Assembly: GCA_903838415.1 (NCBI GenBank)
Contig: CAILYI010000272.1
Span: 1 to 64,000 of the forward strand
Direction: 5' to 3'
DNA length: 64,000 bases
Origin: an uncultured Anaerolineae bacterium
GTDB taxonomy: Bacteria; Chloroflexota; Anaerolineae; Anaerolineales; Villigracilaceae
Below, piece by piece: positions 50,191 to 59,546 of this stretch; positions within the stretch are counted from its first letter, which is position 1, and the number at the start of each line of letters is the position of its first letter. Made by a program: the position numbers and the translations under genes. The notes under the pieces were generated by a model that saw nothing but the letters and a program-made list of their open reading frames with translations, was not told where the DNA came from and made no database searches.

Positions 50191-50415
50191 ATGGCAAAAT
50201 TACGGATACTTTCTGGCAGGGACGTTTGTAAAATTCTATTCCAGAATGGGTTTGTAGAAGTCCGCCAAAAGGGCAGTCACATTATCATGTAGAAAAAAGT
50301 TGGAAACTCAACGGTTACCGTACCGATACCGGATCACGTCGAGTTGAAAACTGGAACGCCATTGGGGATCATCCGGCAGTCAGGGCTTTTCCGTAACTTA
50401 TTTGAGACCAGTTAA
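50191..50415 (+). pseudogene. hicA: HicA-family toxin, interrupted by a single in-frame amber codon
   Basis: ATG 50191: MAKLRILSGRDVCKILFQNGFVEVRQKGSHIIM* (TAG 50290-50292) KKVGNSTVTVPIPDHVELKTGTPLGIIRQSGLFRNLFETS* (TAA 50413-50415). One continuous frame resembling HicA. Confidence 0.87.
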
Positions 50416-50505
50416 TTCTTTTAACCTCCTTCAAGCAAAAAGCTTAATCCACGAAAACAAGATCAAATGCCTTCCGTCAAAGAAGCCTACGGTCTTGTTA
50501 TTTGT

Positions 50506-50716
50506 ACGCGGAGGGGGTATACCGCAAAACTGTTGGTGAGTTTCTGGCAAACTTCCGCGCGCAACATTTTGGCGGGCTGCAGCCCCTCCTCAGCACAAAA
50601 AATCCTTCTGGCTGCCCAATAAGTCGGATTCAGTCGACTTGCATAACCTGAGGCAGAGCTTTAGTTCTCGCCGATACAAAAGTCACCTACACTTTTGCGC
50701 TATACCCACGCGGAGG
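50506..50716. mobile_element. MITE-like element (193 bp, 50515-50707) with 9-bp target-site duplication
   Basis: TIRs GGGTATACCGCAAAACTGTTGGTG (50515-50538) and CACCTACACTTTTGCGCTATACCC (50684-50707), 21/24 complementary; flanking direct repeats acgcggagg at 50506-50514 and 50708-50716; no ORF inside. Confidence 0.88.
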
Positions 50717-50756
50717 CCTGAATACAAATTTCGGCAAACTTTGTTACAATGTCGGC

Positions 50757-52166
50757 ATGAATAAAACCCTTTACCGAACTGAACATGATTTACTTGGCGA
50801 GCGTCAGGTGCCAGACGAGGTTTATTACGGCATCCACACCTTGCGCGCATTGGAAAACTTCCCTATTACAGGAATTCCCATCAACACTTATCCGGGATTG
50901 ATTAACGCTTTGGCTTACGTGAAGGAGGCCTGCGCGCTGGCCAACCTGGATTTAGGCCTATTGGATGAGAAACGAGCCAAAGTCATTATCCAGGCTTGCC
51001 AGGAGATTCGTGCTGGAAAGTTGCGCGAACACTTTGCAGTCGATGTCATCCAGGGCGGCGCCGGGACATCCACCAACATGAATGCCAACGAGGTCATCGC
51101 CAATCGCGCGCTGGAATTATCTGGATTAGAACGAGGAAATTACAAAGAAATTCACCCGCTTGAACATGTCAATCTGAGTCAGAGCACCAATGACGTTTAC
51201 CCGACTGCCGTCAAGGTAGCGCTGCGATTTGAAATCGATCATCTGGTTGCCGCGATGGATATTCTGCGTCTGGATTTCGATAAAAAAGCCAAAGAGTTCG
51301 CGGATATTCTTAAAATGGGGCGCACGCAGTTGCAGGACGCCGTCCCCATGACATTGGGACAGGAATTTTCCACTTACGCGGTCATGCTTGGCGAAGATCA
51401 ACAGCGACTGCGCGAAGCGGCCCTGCTCATCCAGGAAATAAACCTGGGCGCAACGGCCATCGGAACGGGCATCAACGCCCCGACAGAGTATGCCCCCCTG
51501 GCCTGCCAGCATCTTTCGGAATTAACCGGCACCCAATACATTACCGCGGCCAACCTGGTTGAAGCGACTCAGGATGCCGGGTCATTCGTCCAGCTTTCGG
51601 GCGTGCTCAAACGCGTGGCGGTCAAACTTTCGAAGGTTTGCAATGACCTGCGCCTGCTGTCTTCCGGTCCGCGCGCCGGGTTGGGAGAAATAAACCTGCC
51701 GCCAGTTCAAGCCGGATCGAGCATCATGCCTGGCAAAGTCAATCCGGTCATCCCCGAAGTCGTTAACCAGATTGCTTTTGAAGTCATCGGCAACGATGTG
51801 ACAGTCTCTTTTGCGGCGGAAGCCGGTCAGTTGCAATTGAATGCTTTCGAACCGATCATTGCCCACAACTTACTCAACAGCCTGATTTACCTGCGCCAGG
51901 GCTGCCTGACATTGGCTGAGCGCTGCGTTCGTGGCATTACTGCCAACCGCGATCGTTTGAGTGACATCGTCTCGCATTCAATCGGAATTGTAACGGCGCT
52001 TAATCCCTACATCGGCTATGAAAATGCCAGTGCGGTTGCCAAGGAAGCGTATGCCAGCGGGAAAGGCGTGGCCGAAATTGTATTGGAAAAAGGCCTGCTG
52101 AGCAAAGAGCAACTGGATGATATTCTGCGCCCGGAAGTGTTGACACAACCCAGGCGGGCTTTGTAA
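50757..52166 (+). CDS. aspA: Aspartate ammonia-lyase
   Basis: RTEHDLLGERQVPDEVYYGIHTLRALENFPITG...GGAGTSTNMNANEVIANRA...GSSIMPGKVNPVIPEVVNQIAFEVIGND. Confidence 0.94.
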   Translation: MNKTLYRTEHDLLGERQVPDEVYYGIHTLRALENFPITGIPINTYPGLINALAYVKEACALANLDLGLLDEKRAKVIIQACQEIRAGKLREHFAVDVIQGGAGTSTNMNANEVIANRALELSGLERGNYKEIHPLEHVNLSQSTNDVYPTAVKVALRFEIDHLVAAMDILRLDFDKKAKEFADILKMGRTQLQDAVPMTLGQEFSTYAVMLGEDQQRLREAALLIQEINLGATAIGTGINAPTEYAPLACQHLSELTGTQYITAANLVEATQDAGSFVQLSGVLKRVAVKLSKVCNDLRLLSSGPRAGLGEINLPPVQAGSSIMPGKVNPVIPEVVNQIAFEVIGNDVTVSFAAEAGQLQLNAFEPIIAHNLLNSLIYLRQGCLTLAERCVRGITANRDRLSDIVSHSIGIVTALNPYIGYENASAVAKEAYASGKGVAEIVLEKGLLSKEQLDDILRPEVLTQPRRAL

Positions 52167-52182
52167 TTGTCGGCAAGCCGTT

Positions 52183-52602
52183 ATGATTGAAATCACCCCC
52201 TCCCTCAGCCTCGACGAGAGTGAAATAACGCTGGACTTTATCCGCTCCAGCGGCCCCGGCGGGCAAAACGTCAACAAAGTTGCGACGGCAGTACAACTGC
52301 GCTTCGACCTGCGCAATTCTCCCAGCCTGTCCGCTGATGTCAAGGAGCGGCTGGTAAAACTGGCAGGCAGCCATCTGACAGATGATGGGGTTTTGTTGAT
52401 AGAAGCGAAGCGCTATCGCACCCAGGAACAGAACCGGGCCGACGCCCTGCTACGATTGACCACCCTGATTCAAAAAGCGCTGATCGTCCCCAAGAGACGC
52501 CGGGCTACCAGACCCACTTTGGCTTCCAAAGTCAGGCGGATGGAATCAAAAAAGCAGCGTGGCGAAACAAAAAAACTCAGGCGCAATATTTCCGGTGAGT
52601 AG
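52183..52602 (+). CDS. arfB: Alternative ribosome-rescue factor ArfB (YaeJ)
   Basis: FIRSSGPGGQNVNKVATAVQLRFDLRNSPSL...QEQNRADALLRLTTLIQKAL + basic tail. Confidence 0.93.
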   Translation: MIEITPSLSLDESEITLDFIRSSGPGGQNVNKVATAVQLRFDLRNSPSLSADVKERLVKLAGSHLTDDGVLLIEAKRYRTQEQNRADALLRLTTLIQKALIVPKRRRATRPTLASKVRRMESKKQRGETKKLRRNISGE

Positions 52603-52676
52603 CCAAGGCGCTATCATCGTCCAAAACTTGTCATTCTCCCGGCAACCATGCGGCATAATTTCCCAACAAGGATTAA

Positions 52677-53558
52677 ATGATGCAAAAACATTCCGTGCTC
52701 GGCCTCAGTTCCGGACTTATCGCCGCCGCCATCTGGGGCGGAATGTACGTAGTCAGTAAAGTTGTCTTGGAAGTAATTCCACCTTTTTCGCTGCTCGTGA
52801 TCCGTCTGGTGCTTGGTTTTCTCAGCCTGGCGCTGGTCGTTCAAATGCGCGGCGGCTTTACCACGACAAAACGCCAGTTTTGGACATATTTTGGCGTCGG
52901 CGCGGTCGGATATGGGGTCTCGCTGGGCTTTCAATTCGTAGGGACAAAACTTTCCACCGCAGCAAATGGCGCCCTGGTCACTTCCGCCACGCCCGCGCTC
53001 GTATTGCCTTTTGCCTTCTACCTGCTTAACGAACCCATCACCCGCAGACGCCTGATCGCCATCCTGGTGGCCAGCCTGGGCGTGCTGGCAGTCATCGATC
53101 CACGCCATGCGCAGCTTTCATCCACGCTGTTTTTAGGGAATCTATCCCTGCTGGGGGCCGCCATCACCTGGGCGCTTTACTCCGTCCTGGTACGCAAAGT
53201 CTCTCATAACACCGACATCTTGCAAGCCTCCACGATCATGTTACTCGGCGGGCTGCCCCTGACCATCCCAATGAGTATCTGGGAACTTTCCACGCAGGGC
53301 ATGGGAATGATCACACCCGGTATCATCGGCGGAATCTTGTTTCTGGGAATTATCTCGACCGCGATCGCCATGTTTTTGTGGAATTATGCTTTTGCCGAGC
53401 TTCCTGCCGGGATTGCCTCGCTGACGTTTTTTGCCCAACCGGTAGTTGGGACGTTGCTCGGATGGTTTTTCCTGGGCGAGGAGATTACCGCGCTCTTTGT
53501 GGTGGGCGGCATCTTGATTGGGCTGGGAATTATCATCTCCAGCCGGGAAGAATCTTAA
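52677..53558 (+). CDS. EamA/DMT-family transporter
   Basis: AAAIWGGMYVVSKVVLEVIPPFSLLVIRLVLGFLSL...; about ten TM. Confidence 0.88.
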   Translation: MMQKHSVLGLSSGLIAAAIWGGMYVVSKVVLEVIPPFSLLVIRLVLGFLSLALVVQMRGGFTTTKRQFWTYFGVGAVGYGVSLGFQFVGTKLSTAANGALVTSATPALVLPFAFYLLNEPITRRRLIAILVASLGVLAVIDPRHAQLSSTLFLGNLSLLGAAITWALYSVLVRKVSHNTDILQASTIMLLGGLPLTIPMSIWELSTQGMGMITPGIIGGILFLGIISTAIAMFLWNYAFAELPAGIASLTFFAQPVVGTLLGWFFLGEEITALFVVGGILIGLGIIISSREES

Positions 53559-53563
53559 CCGCC

Positions 53564-55471
53564 ATGCCAGAAAACAGTTCCTCCAGCACAGCCCGCTCAA
53601 ATCGCAAAGCGTCCATTCTTTGCTGGAGTGCAATTACGCTTGCCGCCTTCATTCTGCTTGGCATTTACCTGAGCCAGCCATCTGAAGGCAACAACCAGTT
53701 CCTTTTTGGACTGTCGCTGGTACGCTTTATGATCGGCGCGGTCTTCCTGGCGCTGGCGCTTCTCAGCGCAGGCCTCACCTATTTATCTATTTACCCACGG
53801 GCGGGCTGGCAAAGTCGGGTCGAGGGGAGAAGCACTGACCTGCTGGCGTCATCCAACGGGCTGTATGCGCTGCTGACAACACTCTATTTCATTCTTCTGG
53901 TCACTGCCACAACCCTGCTACTGGGCATTCTGCCTGCCGCCAAACCGATTGCCTTTCTGGCGCCGCTCATTGTCAGGATCAATACCCTGCTGATTTGGAT
54001 CCTGCTGAGTAGTGTTTTTTTGCTGCTGCTGTTAGCATGGACTTATGCTGAACGCATCCGCAGCGGAACGCTATTTTCGCCGCTAAAGCTGACAGCGTGG
54101 GGCCTGATGCTGCTCGCCGTGTATATCCTACTGGTCAGCGATTACCGCGAGGCAGCCTTTGTCTTGTCCCTGCGGGGGTTTGAGTCGCCGCTAATCGGGC
54201 TGGGAGCTTATTTCCTGGTGGCAGCCTCCATTAATCAGTATTTTTCCGGCAGCCGCCATCGTCAAATCATCAATCAGCTGCTGCTCTTGGGCGGAATTTT
54301 CCTGACCACTTTTGTGTTTTACGGTCATATCGCCGCGTGGATTGGCTGGGTGGATAAAGCGCGCTATGGCTATTGGAATTTACTGGCGGACCAATTCCTG
54401 CGCGGCAAGGTTTATCTTGAAAACCCGCCGACAACGCATGACCTGGCCTTCTTTAATAACAAATGGTATATCCCCATGCCGCCCCTGCCCGGCATCCTGA
54501 TGATCCCGCTGGCATATTTGGTAGGCGGAGAGAACATCAGCACGGGCGATTTTTCAATATTTTTCTGCGCCATTAACAGTGTTTTGGCTTTTTCGCTGCT
54601 CGATGAACTCATCAAGCGCAAGTGGATTAATTTATCAAGGCGCGGCGCGCTGTGGCTGGTGATTTTGTTCGCGTTTGGCACGAATCATCTCTGGGTGGGT
54701 CTGAACGGACGCGCTTGGTTCGTGAGTCAAATCCTGGCGGTGACCATGCTGGCCCTGGCGGCGCTTGGCGCGTTGAAATCCTGGTCTCCGTGGTTGATTG
54801 GGGCGAGTATTGGGCTGGCAATTACAGCGCGGCCCAACAGCATCATGTTCTGGCCTTTTCCGTTTGCAATCGCCATGCAAATCGCCAACCAGCGGGAAAA
54901 GATTAACCTGGGACGATTGTTAAATTGGACGGTTAAATCAGCCATGCCAATCGGTTTGGCGATTGTCGGACTGTTGTTGTATAACCACGCCCGTTTTGGC
55001 AATTATCTGGATTTTGGGTATACCTTGCTGAGCGGCGATCCCGGCATTGTCGACGCGGCCAAAACTTTCGGGATTTTCTCCCCGCATTTCATCCCGTACA
55101 ATCTGGAAGTAATGTTCCTGTATCTGCCCACCCTGCAATGGGGTAGTTTGTGGCCGATCTCCCCCTCCGGAGCCGGGATGAGCATCTTTCTCGCCACGCC
55201 GCCGCTTATTTACTTATTCCACCGCTACGAAAAACAATGGTGGATATTGGGCGCCTGGGCCTCCGTGTTTTTTATGTTTGCGCTGTTGATTCTTTATCAT
55301 AATACCGGTGCCCACCAGTTCGGATACCGTTATATTCTCGATATGCTGTTGCCCCTGACAGCGCTGCTTGCGGTAAGTTTTGACAAAAAAATTCCCTGGC
55401 ACTTCATTGCGCTGACGATATTAAGCATTATCATCAATATCTATGGCGCGGCCTGGTTTATGAACGCCTGA
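53564..55471 (+). CDS. Polytopic membrane protein, GT39/PMT-like glycosyltransferase candidate
   Basis: About 635 aa after start refinement (MPENSSSS), more than ten TM segments; ...FNNKWYIPMPPLPGILMIPLAYL loop. Confidence 0.65.
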   Translation: MPENSSSSTARSNRKASILCWSAITLAAFILLGIYLSQPSEGNNQFLFGLSLVRFMIGAVFLALALLSAGLTYLSIYPRAGWQSRVEGRSTDLLASSNGLYALLTTLYFILLVTATTLLLGILPAAKPIAFLAPLIVRINTLLIWILLSSVFLLLLLAWTYAERIRSGTLFSPLKLTAWGLMLLAVYILLVSDYREAAFVLSLRGFESPLIGLGAYFLVAASINQYFSGSRHRQIINQLLLLGGIFLTTFVFYGHIAAWIGWVDKARYGYWNLLADQFLRGKVYLENPPTTHDLAFFNNKWYIPMPPLPGILMIPLAYLVGGENISTGDFSIFFCAINSVLAFSLLDELIKRKWINLSRRGALWLVILFAFGTNHLWVGLNGRAWFVSQILAVTMLALAALGALKSWSPWLIGASIGLAITARPNSIMFWPFPFAIAMQIANQREKINLGRLLNWTVKSAMPIGLAIVGLLLYNHARFGNYLDFGYTLLSGDPGIVDAAKTFGIFSPHFIPYNLEVMFLYLPTLQWGSLWPISPSGAGMSIFLATPPLIYLFHRYEKQWWILGAWASVFFMFALLILYHNTGAHQFGYRYILDMLLPLTALLAVSFDKKIPWHFIALTILSIIINIYGAAWFMNA

Positions 55472-55484
55472 GCTGCTCGACAGA

Positions 55485-55524
55485 CAAAAAGAGTGGCGAT
55501 CAAGTTGATCGCCACTCTTTTTGT
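55485..55524. terminator. Bidirectional intrinsic terminator
   Basis: acaaaaagagtggcgatcaa g ttgatcgccactctttttgt, near-perfect 18-20 bp arms. Confidence 0.85.
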
Positions 55525-56963
55525 TAGAGCTTTTCGCCCACGTTATGTAACAAAGCCATATTAGATGGTCTGACCGTACTGACCGGGAAACCGCTGATCA
55601 CCACCACTTGCTGACCAGGTTCCACCCAACCAGCCGTCGTCAGCTTGCTATCAGCCTGATTGACCATTTCGCGCAAAGTGGCGGACATCGGCACAAGATG
55701 AGGGATCACGCCCCACAGCAAAGCCATCCGTCCGAAGGCTGTCGGCGTCGGTGTGAAAGCCAGAATCGGCACACGCGGCCTGGCCTTGGACATTAACAGA
55801 CCAGTCCGCCCGGTGTGTGTAAAAACGGCAATCGCCGCCACGTTCAAATCATGCGCCAATTCACGCGCGGCGCGGGTCATGGAAGCGGCATCGTCACCGG
55901 TGGCAATCGAAGGAGTGATGTAATGGCCCCATTCACTGAAACTGGCTTCTGCGGTGCGGACAATTCGATCCATCATCTGGACCGCTTCAAGCGGATATGC
56001 GCCGCTGGCGGTTTCGCCGGAGAGCATGACCGCATCCGTACCGTCAAAAATCGCGTTGGCCACATCCGAAGCTTCGGCACGGGTCGGCAGGGGATTCAAA
56101 ATCATCGAGTCAAGCATCTGAGTCGCCGTAATGACGATCTTGCCATGCAGGTTGGCAGCCTGAATGATGCGCTTCTGGGCAATCGGCACCTGCTCGGGAG
56201 ACATTTCCACGCCCAAATCGCCGCGCGCTACCATTACGCCATCCGTTACGCGCAGGATTTCATCGAGATTATCCAACGCTTCGGGCTTTTCCAGCTTGGC
56301 AATCACCAGCGGATGCGCGCCTTCTTCATCCAGCTCTTCCATCGCATTGCGAACCGCCAAAACATCTTGCGCGGAACGCACAAAAGATATGGCCACAAAG
56401 TCCACATTTTGAGTCAGACCAAAAGCCAGATCCGCGCGATCCTTATCGGTAAATCCGGGAATGGTCAGGCGCACTCCGGGCAGGTTCATGCCCTTATGCG
56501 AGGACAACTTGCCACCCACCAGCACGCGCGCGCGTAAAAATGTTTTGCCAGTTTCCATCACCTGCAGGGAAAGATGTCCGTCATCCAGCAGAATTTTATC
56601 GTTGACCGTGGCGCAATCAAATAATTCAGCAAAGGCCACCGGGATGGCCTTTTCCGCATTTTGGGGAGGGCTCACGCTTTCAGCGTGCATCGTCACAATT
56701 TCGTTTTCAACCAAATCCAACGCCGGTTCCAATATACCCACGCGGATTTTGGGTCCCTGCAAATCTTGCAAAATACCCACCGGCTTGCCCAACTTCTCCG
56801 AAAGTTCGCGGATGCAGGCAATAATTTCGGCGTGTTCTTCGTGTGTGCCATGCGAGAAATTCAGCCGGGCAACATTCATCCCGGCCATGATAAGCTGTTC
56901 CAACATGTGCTTATCCATGCTCGCCGGGCCAATCGTGGATACAATTTTTGCTCTTCGTTCCAT
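55524..56963 (-). CDS. pyk: Pyruvate kinase
   Basis: MERRAKIVSTIGPAS...AGMNVARLNFSHGTHEEH...MVARGDLGVEMSPEQVPIAQKRII...MLSGETASGAYPLEAV. Confidence 0.97.
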   Translation of the reverse strand: MERRAKIVSTIGPASMDKHMLEQLIMAGMNVARLNFSHGTHEEHAEIIACIRELSEKLGKPVGILQDLQGPKIRVGILEPALDLVENEIVTMHAESVSPPQNAEKAIPVAFAELFDCATVNDKILLDDGHLSLQVMETGKTFLRARVLVGGKLSSHKGMNLPGVRLTIPGFTDKDRADLAFGLTQNVDFVAISFVRSAQDVLAVRNAMEELDEEGAHPLVIAKLEKPEALDNLDEILRVTDGVMVARGDLGVEMSPEQVPIAQKRIIQAANLHGKIVITATQMLDSMILNPLPTRAEASDVANAIFDGTDAVMLSGETASGAYPLEAVQMMDRIVRTAEASFSEWGHYITPSIATGDDAASMTRAARELAHDLNVAAIAVFTHTGRTGLLMSKARPRVPILAFTPTPTAFGRMALLWGVIPHLVPMSATLREMVNQADSKLTTAGWVEPGQQVVVISGFPVSTVRPSNMALLHNVGEKL

Positions 56964-57090
56964 ATCAAAATTCCTATCAGCACAAGATAAAGGGGCGCAG
57001 AGTTTGCGCCCCAGTGGGCAATTCTACACCCATAACATAAAATCCTTGAACAGATTGCTGGATTTGTTTGTACAACCAGGTCGAGACAGC

Positions 57091-58401
57091 TTAAAGATAA
57101 TTTAATGCTTTAGCTTGGGCTGTCAACTCATCCCTGAATTGCGGATGGGAGATATTGATGAGGGCTTGGGCGCGCTGACGGATGGTCTTGCCATACAACT
57201 CCGCCACCCCAAACTCGGTCACCACGAAACGGACGTGGTTCCGACTGGTAACAACGCCTGCCCCGTGCTTCAGCATGGAGGCAATCTTGCTCAAAACCGT
57301 GCCGTCGCGCAGCGTGGAGGTGCTCGCCATGGCAATGACCGGCACCCCCCCCTTTGAGCGGGAAGCCCCATAAATAAAGTCGAGCTGTCCGCCCACGCCG
57401 GAATAGAGCTTGGGGCCGATGCTATCCGCGCAAACCTGGCCAGTCAGGTCAATTTCAATGGCGGAGTTAATCGCCACCATGCGATCGTTCTGGGCAATCA
57501 CAAACGGATCGTTGACATATTCGGTGCGGTGCAGTTCGATCAGAGGATTATCATCCACCCAATCATACAGCCGCTTGGTGCCCAGGATGAACCCGGCCAC
57601 AATTTTGCCGGGATGCAGGCTTTTGCGCGCGTTGGTCAGCACACCCGCTTCCACCAGGTCAATCACGCCCTCGGAAAACAATTCGGTATGAATTCCCAAG
57701 TCCTTTTTATTGAACAAATACTTCAGCACCGCATCCGGGATGGCGCCAATGCCCATTTGCATCGTTGCGCCGTCGGGGATTAATTCCGCGATAAATCCAG
57801 CGATTTTCTCAATCGTCTCGCCGTCGCCCTCTTCAGCCATCGCCATCTCTGGGATGGGATAGTTGACCGGAACGACGTAATTCAGGCGGCTGACATGCAC
57901 AAATGAGTCGCCCAAGGTGCGCGGCATCTGGTCATTGACTTCGGCAATGACGATTTTCGCCGATTCCGCGGCGGATTTCGTCAAGCCAACTTCGACGCCC
58001 AGCGAGCAAAAACCGTGCTCATCCGGTGGCGAGACTTGAATCAGCGCAACATCCAGCGGCAGGACGTTGTTTTTGAACAACAGCGGGAATTCTGAAAGCA
58101 GCACCGGGGTAAAATCCGCGCGGCCTTCATGGACTGCCTTGCGGACATTGGCGCTGATGAACATCGTGTTGACACGCAAATGTCCCTGCATCTCGGGCGC
58201 CACATAATCTGCCGGTCCAACCGTCAGCGCCTGGCAAATTTCCACATCCTGGAGTTCGGTAGCCCGGCGCACCAGCGCAGCCAAAATCATCTTCGGGACG
58301 GAAACATTCCCGGTGAGAAACAGGCGATATCCCGATTTGATGACCTTGGCAGCTTCATCAGCAGAAACCACACGGGATTGATAAATACTTTGCCAACTCA
58401 T
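57091..58401 (-). CDS. Acetyl-CoA hydrolase/transferase family (4-hydroxybutyrate CoA-transferase-like)
   Basis: SANVRKAVHEGRADFTPVLLSEFPLLF...MQMGIGAIPDAVLKYL...GVGGQLDFIYGASRSKGGVPVIAM. Confidence 0.92.
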   Translation of the reverse strand: MSWQSIYQSRVVSADEAAKVIKSGYRLFLTGNVSVPKMILAALVRRATELQDVEICQALTVGPADYVAPEMQGHLRVNTMFISANVRKAVHEGRADFTPVLLSEFPLLFKNNVLPLDVALIQVSPPDEHGFCSLGVEVGLTKSAAESAKIVIAEVNDQMPRTLGDSFVHVSRLNYVVPVNYPIPEMAMAEEGDGETIEKIAGFIAELIPDGATMQMGIGAIPDAVLKYLFNKKDLGIHTELFSEGVIDLVEAGVLTNARKSLHPGKIVAGFILGTKRLYDWVDDNPLIELHRTEYVNDPFVIAQNDRMVAINSAIEIDLTGQVCADSIGPKLYSGVGGQLDFIYGASRSKGGVPVIAMASTSTLRDGTVLSKIASMLKHGAGVVTSRNHVRFVVTEFGVAELYGKTIRQRAQALINISHPQFRDELTAQAKALNYL

Positions 58402-58403
58402 AA

Positions 58404-59492
58404 TTAATCTCCTTCTTCGGCAGTCCACCGCTGAAGATGGAGAAGTTCGCCTTTATAGGTGGTAACCGCCACTTCGATGGCATGATTCTCGGTCATCGCC
58501 CGGTCAATACCTTTGGCTGCAATTTCAGAGATGTAAGGCAGAGCTGCATTGACAAAGGCATGCGTCGCAGAGCGCGCCACCACCGCAGGGACGTTGGGAA
58601 CACAGTAATGAACAACACCTTCCTCGACGTAGGTCGGGTGATCGTGCGCGGTTGGGCGCGAAGTTTCAAAGCAACCACCCAGGTCGATGCTCAAGTCGAT
58701 GGCAAGCGAACGTGGTTTCATTAATTTCATCGTTTCACGAGTCAACACAATCGGCGCGCGCTCGCCGGGCACAAGCACCGCCCCAACCACCACATCCGCG
58801 TAAGCGCAGGCGCGATCAATATTGCGGCGCGTTGCAACCATGGTCACTGCCTGGGGATACCGCTCGCAAATATGCTGCAAGGAATTAATTTCCTTATCCA
58901 GCACAGTCACGTGCGCGCCCAAGCCCAGGAAACCACGAGCTGCATTGGTGCCAGCTGTTCCACTGCCGATGATGACAACTTCCGCGGGCGGCACACCCGC
59001 CATACCGCCCAGCAGGATGCCTTTGCCGCCATAATTGGTCTGCAACAAAGTGGCGGCAATGTGGGCCGTCATCAGCCCACCGATCTGGCTGAGCGGACGC
59101 AGAACCGGCATGGTGCCGTCTGCCAATTGAATTTGTTCGTAGGCCACTGATGTAACCTTGCTATTCAGCAGCGCATCAACACGATCCTGGCGGCTGGAAG
59201 CCAAATGCAAAAAGCCCATCAGCGTCGCGCCCGGATTCAGCCACTGCAACTCATCCTGCAACGGACGGGCCAACTTGAGGACGAGATCCGCACGTCCAAA
59301 AGCCTCGCGCGGGGAATAGACAATTCGTCCGCCGACTTTTTGATACTCCAAATCGCTGAATCCAGCCCCGATTCCGGCCTCGTGCTCGACAAAGATGGTG
59401 TGGCCCTGTTGGGATAAAACTTCCACCCCAGCCGGAGACAAACCCACGCGGAACTCAAACGGACGACGCTCTTTCGGGATTCCAATGTTCAT
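58404..59492 (-). CDS. ald: Alanine dehydrogenase
   Basis: MNIGIPKERRPFEFRVGLSPAGVEVLSQQGHTIFVEHEAGIGAGFSD...VPPAEVVIIGSGTAGTNAARGFLGLGAHVTVLD. Confidence 0.93.
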   Translation of the reverse strand: MNIGIPKERRPFEFRVGLSPAGVEVLSQQGHTIFVEHEAGIGAGFSDLEYQKVGGRIVYSPREAFGRADLVLKLARPLQDELQWLNPGATLMGFLHLASSRQDRVDALLNSKVTSVAYEQIQLADGTMPVLRPLSQIGGLMTAHIAATLLQTNYGGKGILLGGMAGVPPAEVVIIGSGTAGTNAARGFLGLGAHVTVLDKEINSLQHICERYPQAVTMVATRRNIDRACAYADVVVGAVLVPGERAPIVLTRETMKLMKPRSLAIDLSIDLGGCFETSRPTAHDHPTYVEEGVVHYCVPNVPAVVARSATHAFVNAALPYISEIAAKGIDRAMTENHAIEVAVTTYKGELLHLQRWTAEEGD

Positions 59493-59506
59493 AGAACCTC
59501 CTAAAT

Positions 59507-59534
59507 GGGGCGAGGCGACTCGACGAGTCGCCCC
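59507..59534. repeat. REP-like palindrome ggggcgaggcgactcgacgagtcgcccc
   Basis: ggcgactcg-a-cgagtcgcc perfect arms, no T-run; between rocD stop and ald start. Confidence 0.65.
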
Positions 59535-59546
59535 ACCAATGGAATA

